From Bacillota bacterium (GTDB lineage Bacteria; Bacillota; Clostridia; Lachnospirales; Lachnospiraceae): a DNA stretch of 64,000 nt. The stretch covers positions 124,001 to 188,000 of the forward strand of contig JAEVYY010000026.1 of NCBI GenBank assembly GCA_023392535.1, written 5' to 3'. The notes under the pieces are model-generated. The model made no database searches. It saw only the letters and a program-made list of their open reading frames with translations, and was not told the origin of the DNA. Positions 1-7,057 of this stretch are shown here, piece by piece; within the stretch, counting starts at the first letter, position 1; each line of letters starts with the position of its first letter. The translations under genes were made by a program, and so were the position numbers.

Positions 1-178
1 GATCCATAAAGGTAAATTGGGTGATGTCACCTTAGGTAAAATGCTGTTCCTGATTATTTACTCTTTGTATAGTGGCTTTACAGCGACAAATATTGATAAT
101 GCAGCACATATAGGTGGTCTTCTATCAGGATTTCTGTTTACTTTGGTAGTAAGAAGCGTTAAGGTTGTAAGAAAATAG
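1..178 (+). CDS. Rhomboid-family intramembrane protease, C-terminal end
   Basis: Partial gene entering from the left edge; about 59 codons are visible, read from base 2 to the TAG at 176-178. The peptide has a hydrophobic helix followed by NIDNAAHIGGLLSGF, which matches the last catalytic helix of rhomboid proteases, where the His of the Ser-His dyad sits before a GG/GF packing motif. It ends in a short basic tail. Rhomboids cut membrane proteins inside the bilayer. The serine-bearing helix lies outside the window, so activity cannot be judged. Confidence 0.75.
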   Translation, partial: IHKGKLGDVTLGKMLFLIIYSLYSGFTATNIDNAAHIGGLLSGFLFTLVVRSVKVVRK

Positions 179-221
179 GCAGCAGATCTGTAATCAGATG
201 TGTGATTCAATGGGGGTTAAA

Positions 222-1229
222 ATGAAAATTAATATCTATTATGGTGGAAGAGGTTTGATTGATGATCCAACCTTATATGTAATCAATAAGATGCAGGAAG
301 TATTGGAAGAATTACATGTAAAAGTAGAGCGATTCAATCTATATGAGATGAAAAATAATATTACAACACTACCTAGAACACTTAAAGAGGTAGATGGTAT
401 TATTTTGGCATCTACCGTTGAGTGGTACGGTATTGGTGGTTTTATGACACAATTTTTGGATGCTTGTTTTTTATATGGGGATAAAGAGAAAATAAGTAAA
501 ATCTATATGTGTCCTATTGTAATGTCCACAACATATGGAGAGAGAGACGGAAAATTAACGTTAGCTACTGCCTGGGAGATTCTTGGAGGACTCCCATGTA
601 GTGGAATCTGTGGTTATATCGCAGATACCGTATCCTTAGAAATGAACGAAGGTTATACAAGAATTATTGAAAAAAAGGCTGAAAATATGTATCGGGTCAT
701 TAATCAAAAATTACCTAGTTTTCCAGCAAGCAATCAAGCGGTAAAACAAATGGTATCTTTTACAAAGAATACAGATTTGACACCTCAGGAAACAGAACAA
801 TTATCTCAGTATGCGGCAGATGATGAATATGTACAAAAGCAAAGAGAAGATATACAGGAATTAACTAGTTACTTTAAAGATATGATTGGTAATAAAGATG
901 GGGATTTGAAAGAAAATGCATATATAAAAGATTTTGAAGAGCATTTTAAACCCCAGACAGGATTTAAAGCAACCTATAAGATTACTTTGATTGAAAAGAA
1001 AAAACCGTTCCTATTACAAGTAAATAATGGTAAACTTATTTGTTCTTATGAAATATCGGATCATGTAGATGTAGAAATTGAAATGAGTCAGTCAACAATG
1101 AATGAGATCATATTCGGAAGAATGACATTTCAAAGAGCTTTTATGAGTGGTAGTATGAAAATGAAAGGCGATTTTAAAATACTTAGAACATTGGATCAAA
1201 TATTCATTTTCACAGAGTCATCAAATTAA
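222..1229 (+). CDS. Flavodoxin-like NAD(P)H:FMN oxidoreductase fused to an SCP2 sterol-carrier domain
   Basis: 335 residues. ATG 222 is preferred because GGGGG lies five bases upstream; an in-frame ATG at 198 has no ribosome site. Residues about 1-170 have the alternating fold of NADPH-dependent FMN reductases (N-terminal INIYYGGRGL, then DGIILASTVEWYGIGG lining a flavin site). After a charged linker, residues about 235-330 look like an SCP2 domain (hydrophobic beta strands, then FGRMTFQRAFMSGSMKMKGD). SCP2 domains bind lipids or other hydrophobic ligands, so a reductase acting on a hydrophobic substrate is possible; the substrate is unknown. The HIT gene follows after 24 bases and may be co-transcribed. 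Confidence 0.72.
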   Translation: MKINIYYGGRGLIDDPTLYVINKMQEVLEELHVKVERFNLYEMKNNITTLPRTLKEVDGIILASTVEWYGIGGFMTQFLDACFLYGDKEKISKIYMCPIVMSTTYGERDGKLTLATAWEILGGLPCSGICGYIADTVSLEMNEGYTRIIEKKAENMYRVINQKLPSFPASNQAVKQMVSFTKNTDLTPQETEQLSQYAADDEYVQKQREDIQELTSYFKDMIGNKDGDLKENAYIKDFEEHFKPQTGFKATYKITLIEKKKPFLLQVNNGKLICSYEISDHVDVEIEMSQSTMNEIIFGRMTFQRAFMSGSMKMKGDFKILRTLDQIFIFTESSN

Positions 1230-1253
1230 AATTTATTTTGGAGGTTTTGTAAT

Positions 1254-1676
1254 ATGCGTGATGGTAATTGTATTTTTTGTAAAATTGCTAATGGAGAAAT
1301 TCCTTCTAAGACAATTTATGAGGATGATGAATTCAGGGTGATACTGGATCTTAGCCCTGCAACAAAAGGACATGCATTAATAATATCAAAAGATCATTAT
1401 AGCAACCTATTTGATCTTCCGGATAGCATAGCAGGAAAAGTATTAAAAATAGCTAAAAAAATAGCAATTCTATTGACTGAAAAATTGCAATGTAGTGGTA
1501 TAAATATCGTACAAAATAATGGAGAAGTTGCAGGGCAAACAGTATTTCATTTCCACATGCATTTAATTCCCCGTTATATTGACGATAATCAACAAATCGG
1601 TTGGAAAGATATAAAAATATCACAGGAAGAATTGGAAGATATAAAAAATAGAATTCTTGAAAATAAAGAAGTGTAG
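1254..1676 (+). CDS. HIT-family nucleotide-binding hydrolase
   Basis: 140 residues, the normal length for bacterial HIT (Hint-type) proteins, which hydrolyse AMP-linked phosphoramidates and related adenylated compounds. The N-terminal CIFCKIANGEIPS supplies the usual zinc-binding cysteines, and the C-terminal HFHMHLIPR is the His-x-His-x-His catalytic triad that names the family. The start is set by GGAGG 11 bases upstream. It closely follows the flavoprotein/SCP2 gene and is followed by a hairpin terminator shared with the convergent murG. The cellular substrate is not evident. Confidence 0.93.
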   Translation: MRDGNCIFCKIANGEIPSKTIYEDDEFRVILDLSPATKGHALIISKDHYSNLFDLPDSIAGKVLKIAKKIAILLTEKLQCSGINIVQNNGEVAGQTVFHFHMHLIPRYIDDNQQIGWKDIKISQEELEDIKNRILENKEV

Positions 1677-1699
1677 AGATTATTTAGATTAGAAATAGA

Positions 1700-1743
1700 G
1701 CAGGACCGAAATTAGCATATATGCTATTTTTAGTCCTGTTTTC
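1700..1743. terminator. Bidirectional hairpin terminator between the HIT gene and murG
   Basis: A long imperfect inverted repeat (AGCAGGACCGAAA pairing with TTTTTAGTCCTGTT through G-U pairs, closed by the self-complementary TAGCATATATGCTA). It lies between two convergent genes, with T-runs on the right for the plus strand and A-rich sequence on the left. Confidence 0.75.
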
Positions 1744-1780
1744 CTATATATGGCACACTGTTCCACCATCTACTTTGTCC

Positions 1781-2854
1781 TTATGTTCTATTAGCAGCGA
1801 TATCTTCTATAAGATCCGTGATAGTCTGAATAGAGTTTAACTGTCCACTTTTCCCCATTGCTTCTATATAACTTTGCCTTAAAGAAAATAATTCTTTAAT
1901 TTTATCAGTTAATAAATCGACAGTTAAGATACTTTCATCAATGACCATACTAAAACCTTGAGATTCAAAGGATCTTGCATTTAAAAGTTGGTCTCCACGG
2001 CTACTGGCCGAAGGCAAAGGGATCAACAGATTAGGTTTTTTTAATGCAAGTAATTCACAAATCGCATTTGCGCCAGCTCTGGAAATGACGATATCTGCCA
2101 TTGCAAATACATCTTTTAAATCACCCTTTAAGTATTCAAATTGTTTGTATCCTACTACGTTCAATAGTTCTTTGTCGACTTTTTCACGGCCACAAAGATG
2201 GACTATCTGGAAATGTGGTAATAACATTTGTAATGCATCGCGGATTACTTTATTTACAGAGGAAGCACCTAAGCTGCCACCCACCACCATAATGACTGGT
2301 TTGTTCGCGGTAAAACCACAAAGATCCAACCCTGTTATTTTGTTCCCTTTAGCAAGTTCTTCACGAATTGGAGACCCTGTAAGAATTGCCTTTTCTTTCG
2401 GTAATGCAGAAATGGTTTCAGGGAAATTGCAACATATTTTAGAGGCAACAGGAATACATAACTTGTTTGCAAGTCCTGGCGTCATATCTGATTCGTGAAT
2501 AATACATGGAATACCCAGACTCGCCGCTGCGCGTACTACTGGTACACTGACGAACCCTCCTTTTGAAAAGACCACATCTGGCGATAATTTTTTAATGATA
2601 CTTTTAGCTTCGGTTAGGCCTTTCAAAATGCGAAAAGGATCTGTAAAATTTTTGATATCAAAATACCGTCTTAATTTACCTGTAGAAATACCATAGTAGG
2701 GAATGTCAAAATCTGCTAAAAGTCTTTTTTCCATTCCATCGTAAGAACCAATGTAATGAACGTCATAATTTAAATTTTGCAGTGTCGGCAACAAAGCAAT
2801 GTTAGGTGTAACATGTCCAGCTGTTCCACCGCCCGTAAGAACGATTCTTTTCAT
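1781..2854 (-). CDS. murG: UDP-N-acetylglucosamine--N-acetylmuramyl-(pentapeptide) pyrophosphoryl-undecaprenol GlcNAc transferase
   Basis: 357 residues, full family length. MurG adds GlcNAc to lipid I on the inner membrane face to make lipid II, the peptidoglycan precursor. The N-terminal LTGGGTAGHVTPNIAL is the glycine-rich loop with the conserved catalytic His; VFSKGGFVSVPVV, IIHESDMTPGLANK and a C-terminal domain with VVGGSLGAS and SRAGANAICELLALKKP follow the GT28 order. The start is supported by GGGGGAG just upstream. The gene stands alone rather than in a division/cell-wall cluster, which is common in Lachnospiraceae. The TSCPD gene lies 57 bases upstream on the same strand. Confidence 0.96.
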   Translation of the reverse strand: MKRIVLTGGGTAGHVTPNIALLPTLQNLNYDVHYIGSYDGMEKRLLADFDIPYYGISTGKLRRYFDIKNFTDPFRILKGLTEAKSIIKKLSPDVVFSKGGFVSVPVVRAAASLGIPCIIHESDMTPGLANKLCIPVASKICCNFPETISALPKEKAILTGSPIREELAKGNKITGLDLCGFTANKPVIMVVGGSLGASSVNKVIRDALQMLLPHFQIVHLCGREKVDKELLNVVGYKQFEYLKGDLKDVFAMADIVISRAGANAICELLALKKPNLLIPLPSASSRGDQLLNARSFESQGFSMVIDESILTVDLLTDKIKELFSLRQSYIEAMGKSGQLNSIQTITDLIEDIAANRT

Positions 2855-2911
2855 CGGTCTCCCCCTATCCTAAAGCAATATTTTTAATATGTAATATGAA
2901 TAAAAATCAAT

Positions 2912-3160
2912 TTATTGGTTATCCTCAAGTATAATTTCAAGTGCATGTGCCAATTGATCAGGACATGATGTCGATTTAAACCCGCATTTTATTCCTTTTA
3001 GCTTCTGAATAGCTAAGTCAATAGGCATATTTTGTACAAGATTTGATATTCCTTGCAAATTACCGTTACATCCTCCAGTAAAGTTAACAGATTTTATAAT
3101 GTTTTTGTCAGTTTCAATTTCTATAGAGCTGGAACATACACCCTTTGGTCGATAAATCAT
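2912..3160 (-). CDS. TSCPD domain protein (TIGR03905-type small cysteine-rich protein)
   Basis: 82 residues with four cysteines: RPKGVCSSSI, NFTGGCNGNLQGI, GIKCGFKSTSCPDQLAHAL. The closing TSCPDQLA is the signature of the TSCPD domain, known as a stand-alone protein in anaerobes and as a C-terminal domain of some class II ribonucleotide reductases. The family is thought to bind metal or nucleic acid but has no firm function. AGGAG precedes the ATG. It lies upstream of murG on the same strand and could share its transcript. Confidence 0.8.
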   Translation of the reverse strand: MIYRPKGVCSSSIEIETDKNIIKSVNFTGGCNGNLQGISNLVQNMPIDLAIQKLKGIKCGFKSTSCPDQLAHALEIILEDNQ

Positions 3161-3309
3161 ATTTCGTAATCTCCTTTCCTTATAACAAAGGAATTATAAC
3201 AGAAATATTATAAGTTTTCCAGTTGCAGAGACATCAAATTTAGTAAAAATTAGAATGCTCCTATGAAAAGAATAGCGAAATATGTAAAACGATTTCAGTG
3301 GCAGCCACC

Positions 3310-3338
3310 TTGAGATACTAAATGGAATCTTTTATAAT
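3310..3338 (+). promoter_or_regulatory. Sigma-A-type promoter of the 3474-4118 gene
   Basis: TTGAGA (3310-3315), a 17-base spacer and TATAAT (3333-3338). Transcription would start near 3345, giving a 130-base untranslated leader. The 3161-3473 gap also holds an inverted repeat at 3346-3371 (11 bp, one mismatch) right at the predicted start, a second hairpin at about 3378-3404, and a weaker second promoter candidate (TTGTAC 3385, TATAAA 3409, 18-base spacer). No coding region was found in this gap. Confidence 0.6.
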
Positions 3339-3473
3339 GTAACTTATCAGAAGTTGTAAACAACATCTGATTTGTGAGCGAAGTTTGTACAATATCGGCT
3401 TCGTATCCTATAAAGTGAAGGCAAAAGAAGCAAAAACCTAAGCAAAATTTTGTCTGTAAGAAAGGAGAGTAAA

Positions 3474-4118
3474 ATGTTTATTACAGCTACTATTATAATG
3501 TTATTATTAAGCATATTGCTGCAAATTATAATTGGTGTGTTATACCAAAGAATTATAAATGAGACAGATAATATGCAAACGACAGAGAATAAACTCCTTA
3601 AGCAGTGTAAATTAAAATTTACTAATTGCTACCAATTGAATATGGGAGTTACTAATATACCAATTTTTGTAGATAAATTTATTAATAAAATAAGTATCTG
3701 TGGATTAAAGATGTCAAATATGAGTCACTTGTCTGGACAGTTAATGCTGCTTTCCGTGTTGCTTGGCGGAATGGGAGCATGTAAAGGAATTATAGAAGGT
3801 GAGACTCTGGGAGATCTTCTTCCTTATTATATTATTAGTATTTTAGGATTGTATGTATATTTTTCAATTACTTCCTTAATAGATATTCCCAATAAAAGGG
3901 TAATTCTTAAAACGAACCTCATTGATTATCTTGAAAATCACATGGTTAACAGATTACGTGCAACTAAAGTTGAAATTGCTCAGCAGAAAGAGATAGAAAA
4001 AGAGTTCCAACAGGAATTGCAGCAAAAGCAACAAAAGTTGAAAAAGGACAAGCCTGCTTTTTTTAGCAGAAATGAGGAAGAAGAGCTGGAAGAGTTATTG
4101 AAAGAATTTTTAACTTGA
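3474..4118 (+). CDS. Unknown membrane protein with C-terminal coiled coil
   Basis: 214 residues from ATG 3474, chosen because AAAGGAGAG ends five bases upstream. Not recognised. Visible features: an N-terminal hydrophobic segment (residues 2-24), a hydrophilic stretch, two more hydrophobic segments near residues 85-100 and 120-140, and a highly charged C-terminus rich in Glu, Gln and Lys (about residues 165-214) that should form a coiled coil. The layout resembles single-operon membrane proteins of unknown role in Lachnospiraceae. It has its own promoter and long leader and is followed by an 18-bp perfect inverted repeat. Confidence 0.6.
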   Translation: MFITATIIMLLLSILLQIIIGVLYQRIINETDNMQTTENKLLKQCKLKFTNCYQLNMGVTNIPIFVDKFINKISICGLKMSNMSHLSGQLMLLSVLLGGMGACKGIIEGETLGDLLPYYIISILGLYVYFSITSLIDIPNKRVILKTNLIDYLENHMVNRLRATKVEIAQQKEIEKEFQQELQQKQQKLKKDKPAFFSRNEEEELEELLKEFLT

Positions 4119-4151
4119 TAAAAAAGGTCAACTTTGCTACACTAAATTACT

Positions 4152-4200
4152 AGGAACTAATAGCAATAAGGAAATTTGGAAATTATTGCTATTAGTTCCT
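4152..4200 (+). repeat. 18-bp perfect inverted repeat between the unknown membrane gene and pgi
   Basis: AGGAACTAATAGCAATAA (4152-4169) is exactly complementary to 4183-4200, with a 13-base loop. No T-run follows (TGATAAAG), so it is not a textbook intrinsic terminator. It could be an RNA processing or stability element, a Rho-dependent end, or a protein-binding site upstream of pgi. Confidence 0.7.
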
Positions 4201-4246
4201 TGATAAAGTAAACTAAAGGACGGTTTTAAAAAAAGGAGCGAAGCAA

Positions 4247-5596
4247 ATGAGTCAGAAAGTTACATTTGATTATTCAAAGACAGTACCATTTATTAATGAA
4301 AATGAAGTAGAATCAATGAAGAAATTAACGCTAGACGCAAAGGAATTATTAGTATCTAAATCAGGCGTTGGGAATGATTTCTTGGGATGGATTGATTTGC
4401 CGGTTGATTATGATAAAGAGGAATTTAGCAGAATAAAGAAAGCATCTGAGAAAATTAAAAATGATTCCGATGTATTAGTTGTAATTGGAATTGGCGGTTC
4501 TTATCTTGGAGCAAGGGCAGCAATTGAGTTTTTAAGACATGGCTTCTATAATGTAGTATCAAAAGAAATCAGAAAAACCCCGGAAATTTATTTTGTGGGC
4601 AATTCAATAAGCTCTACATACCTTAAGAACCTGATCGATGTAATTGGTGATAGAGATTTTTCAATCAATATGATCTCTAAATCAGGTACCACAACAGAAC
4701 CAGCAATTGCATTTCGTGTTCTAAAAGAATTAGCGGAAAAGAAATATGGAAAAAAAGAAGCTGCGAAAAGAATTTATGCCACTACAGATAAAGCAAGAGG
4801 TTCCTTAAAAAGTCTTGCTACGGAAGAAGGATATGAGACATTTGTTGTACCAGATGATATCGGTGGCCGTTTTTCAGTTCTAACAGCAGTGGGTCTTCTG
4901 CCAATTGCGGTAAGTGGTGCAGATATTGACCGATTAATGGAAGGTGCAGCTTCAGGAAGGAAAAGAGCTCTTGAACAGCCATTTGAGGAAAATGATTCTT
5001 TAAAATATGCTGCTCTTAGAAATATTTTATTAAGAAAAGGAAAGCTGATTGAAATTTTGGCTAATTATGAGCCAAGTGTTCACTATGTAAGTGAATGGTG
5101 GAAACAATTATTTGGTGAGAGTGAAGGAAAAGATCAAAAAGGTATCTTCCCTGCAAGTGTTGATCTTACTACTGATTTACATTCTATGGGACAATTTATT
5201 CAAGATGGTTCCAGAACAATATTTGAGACGGTTATTAATATTGAGACATCTAGAGAAGAAATTATAATAGGAGAAGAACCGGTTGATCTTGATGGACTCA
5301 ATTATTTGGCTGGAAAAACAGTTGATTTCGTAAATAAAAGCGCTATGAATGGTACGATTTTAGCACATACGGACGGGCAAGTTCCTAATATGATAGTTAA
5401 TGTTCCAGAAGTAAATGAATTTTACTTAGGTGAACTGTTCTATTTCTTCGAGTTCGCATGTGGAGTCAGCGGATATTTGTTAGGCGTTAATCCATTTAAT
5501 CAACCAGGTGTGGAAAGCTATAAGAAAAATATGTTTGCATTACTTGGAAAACCTGGATATGAGGAACAAAGAGAAGTATTATTAAAAAGACTTTAA
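4247..5596 (+). CDS. pgi: Glucose-6-phosphate isomerase
   Basis: 449 residues, the usual size of the short Firmicutes-type enzyme. It interconverts glucose-6-phosphate and fructose-6-phosphate in glycolysis and gluconeogenesis. Visible motifs: VIGIGGSYLGARAAIEF, NMISKSGTTTEPAIAFR (phosphate-binding SGTTTE), GGRFSVLTAVGLLPIAV (PGI signature 1), QLFGESEGKDQKGIFPAS with the catalytic Glu, and GVNPFNQPGVESYK near the end with the catalytic Lys. AAAGGAGCGA upstream sets the start. The gene is monocistronic, ended by a strong hairpin. Confidence 0.97.
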   Translation: MSQKVTFDYSKTVPFINENEVESMKKLTLDAKELLVSKSGVGNDFLGWIDLPVDYDKEEFSRIKKASEKIKNDSDVLVVIGIGGSYLGARAAIEFLRHGFYNVVSKEIRKTPEIYFVGNSISSTYLKNLIDVIGDRDFSINMISKSGTTTEPAIAFRVLKELAEKKYGKKEAAKRIYATTDKARGSLKSLATEEGYETFVVPDDIGGRFSVLTAVGLLPIAVSGADIDRLMEGAASGRKRALEQPFEENDSLKYAALRNILLRKGKLIEILANYEPSVHYVSEWWKQLFGESEGKDQKGIFPASVDLTTDLHSMGQFIQDGSRTIFETVINIETSREEIIIGEEPVDLDGLNYLAGKTVDFVNKSAMNGTILAHTDGQVPNMIVNVPEVNEFYLGELFYFFEFACGVSGYLLGVNPFNQPGVESYKKNMFALLGKPGYEEQREVLLKRL

Positions 5597-5616
5597 TTTA
5601 AGATTAAAAAAATAAT

Positions 5617-5650
5617 AAAAAATACTGCGGAATTTTCGCAGTATTTTTTA
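5617..5650 (+). terminator. Intrinsic terminator of pgi
   Basis: A 13-bp perfect stem (AAAAAATACTGCG at 5617-5629 pairs with 5637-5649) with a 7-base loop, ending in a T-run. Confidence 0.9.
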
Positions 5651-5666
5651 TTATTCTATTTTTACA

Positions 5667-5695
5667 TTGACAAATGATAAAAGAATAGCTATATT
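5667..5695 (+). promoter_or_regulatory. Promoter of the GntR-ABC operon
   Basis: TTGACA (5667-5672), a 17-base spacer and TATATT (5690-5695): a near-perfect sigma-A promoter. The -10 box lies inside the left arm of the inverted repeat at 5688-5730. Confidence 0.85.
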
Positions 5696-5730
5696 AAGTG
5701 TATTAACATTATTAATACACTTAATATAGC
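5688..5730. promoter_or_regulatory. Operator candidate: 19-bp perfect inverted repeat over the -10 and start site
   Basis: GCTATATTAAGTGTATTAA (5688-5706), a 5-base spacer, and its exact complement at 5712-5730. The inner part has the form GTGTA...TACAC. It covers the -10 box and predicted start and lies 57 bases before a GntR regulator, so autoregulation by that protein is the simplest reading. Confidence 0.7.
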
Positions 5731-5786
5731 AGAAAAATATATTTATAAATGTATGATACCACCCAAAATAGCGAAAGGAGGATGCT

Positions 5787-6158
5787 ATGATTCATATTGA
5801 TTATAAAGATAAAAGACCAATATATGAACAAATAATTGAGAAAATTCAAATATTAATTGTAAAGGGAGCATTTGAAAAGGATATGAAATTGCCATCAGTA
5901 AGAACTCTTGCCATTGAATTATCGATTAATCCAAATACAATACAGCGAGCATATGCTGAATTAGAAAATAATGGATTTATATATACGGTAAAGGGGAGAG
6001 GGAATTTCGTTTCATCAAAGGAAAATTATATGGATAATGAAAGAAAACATGCAATGGAGCAAGTGATTAAATCTGTCAAACAGGCCAAAGAACTAGGAAT
6101 AGAAAAGGAAAGAATTGATCAGGTGGTAGATACCTATTTTGGGGAGGAGTCAAAATGA
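5787..6158 (+). CDS. GntR-family transcriptional regulator, YtrA subfamily
   Basis: 123 residues. Residues about 1-75 form the winged helix of GntR proteins: YEQIIEKIQILIVKGAFEKD, then LPSVRTLAIELSINPNTIQR as the helix-turn-helix, then AYAELENNGFIYTVKGRGNF as the wing. Only about 45 residues follow, so there is no large ligand domain. This short form is typical of the YtrA subfamily, which usually represses an adjoining ABC transporter operon. AAAGGAGG precedes the ATG. The stop overlaps the start of the ATPase gene by four bases (ATGA), showing translational coupling. Confidence 0.92.
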   Translation: MIHIDYKDKRPIYEQIIEKIQILIVKGAFEKDMKLPSVRTLAIELSINPNTIQRAYAELENNGFIYTVKGRGNFVSSKENYMDNERKHAMEQVIKSVKQAKELGIEKERIDQVVDTYFGEESK

Positions 6159-7057
6159 TAGAAGTAAAGGGGATTTCAAAAGAATATGGAGGGATTAAAG
6201 CATTAAATGATATTACATTTTCTATTCAGGAGGGTGTGGTATTTGGATTGATTGGAACGAATGGAGCTGGCAAAAGTACATTTCTCAGATCACTTGCAGG
6301 AATCCTAAAGGCAGATAATGGAATTGTAGAAATAGATGGTGAAAATGTATACGAAAATGAAGAAGTAAAGAGAAATATATTTTTTATTTCAGATGAACAA
6401 TATTTTTTTGCCAATGCAACAGTAAATGATATGAAAAATTTCTATATCAAAATTTATCCACTTTTTGACGAAATAAGATATTCACAACTTATGAGACAAT
6501 TTGGTCTGGAGGGAAATCGTAAAATTAATACTTTTTCAAAAGGTATGAAAAAACAAGTATCTGTAATCCTTGGTATTTGTGCGAATACAAAGTATATCTT
6601 ATGTGATGAGACATTTGACGGATTGGATCCTGTTATGCGTCAGGCAGTCAAAAGTCTGTTTGTCATGGAAATAGAAAATCGGAAATTGACACCAATTATA
6701 GCTTCACATAATTTGAGAGAATTAGAAGATATCTGTGATTATGTAGGAGTGTTGCATAAGGGCGGTGTGTTATTATCGGAAGACATTTGTGATCTGAAAT
6801 TAAACATACATAAAATACAATGCGTTTTTAACAATGATTTTGAGCGTGAAGAATTTATCAATCAAGTCTCAATTACACAAACGGAAATCAGAGGAACCTT
6901 ATATACATTTACAGTACGAGGTGATAGGAGTGAATTGGAAAAAGTAATACTGGAAAAAGATATGATCTTTGCAGAAATTCTTCCATTATCTTTAGAAGAA
7001 ATATTTATTAGTGAGGCGGAGGTGGTTGGATATGACATCAACAAACTTATTTATTAA
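6155..7057 (+). CDS. ABC transporter ATP-binding protein (YtrB-like, drug/lantibiotic-export class)
   Basis: 300 residues. The ABC domain fills residues about 1-215: Walker A GTNGAGKST, signature FSKGMKKQVSV (degenerate LSGGQ), Walker B YILCDETFDGLDP and the switch His in IASHNLREL. The last 80 residues are the accessory tail common to ABC-2-type exporter ATPases. Walker B reads CDET, so the usual catalytic Glu is kept. It overlaps the regulator by four bases and the permease gene by 26 bases, so the three form one operon. Substrate unknown; export of cell-envelope-active compounds is the usual family role. Confidence 0.9.
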   Translation: MIEVKGISKEYGGIKALNDITFSIQEGVVFGLIGTNGAGKSTFLRSLAGILKADNGIVEIDGENVYENEEVKRNIFFISDEQYFFANATVNDMKNFYIKIYPLFDEIRYSQLMRQFGLEGNRKINTFSKGMKKQVSVILGICANTKYILCDETFDGLDPVMRQAVKSLFVMEIENRKLTPIIASHNLRELEDICDYVGVLHKGGVLLSEDICDLKLNIHKIQCVFNNDFEREEFINQVSITQTEIRGTLYTFTVRGDRSELEKVILEKDMIFAEILPLSLEEIFISEAEVVGYDINKLIY

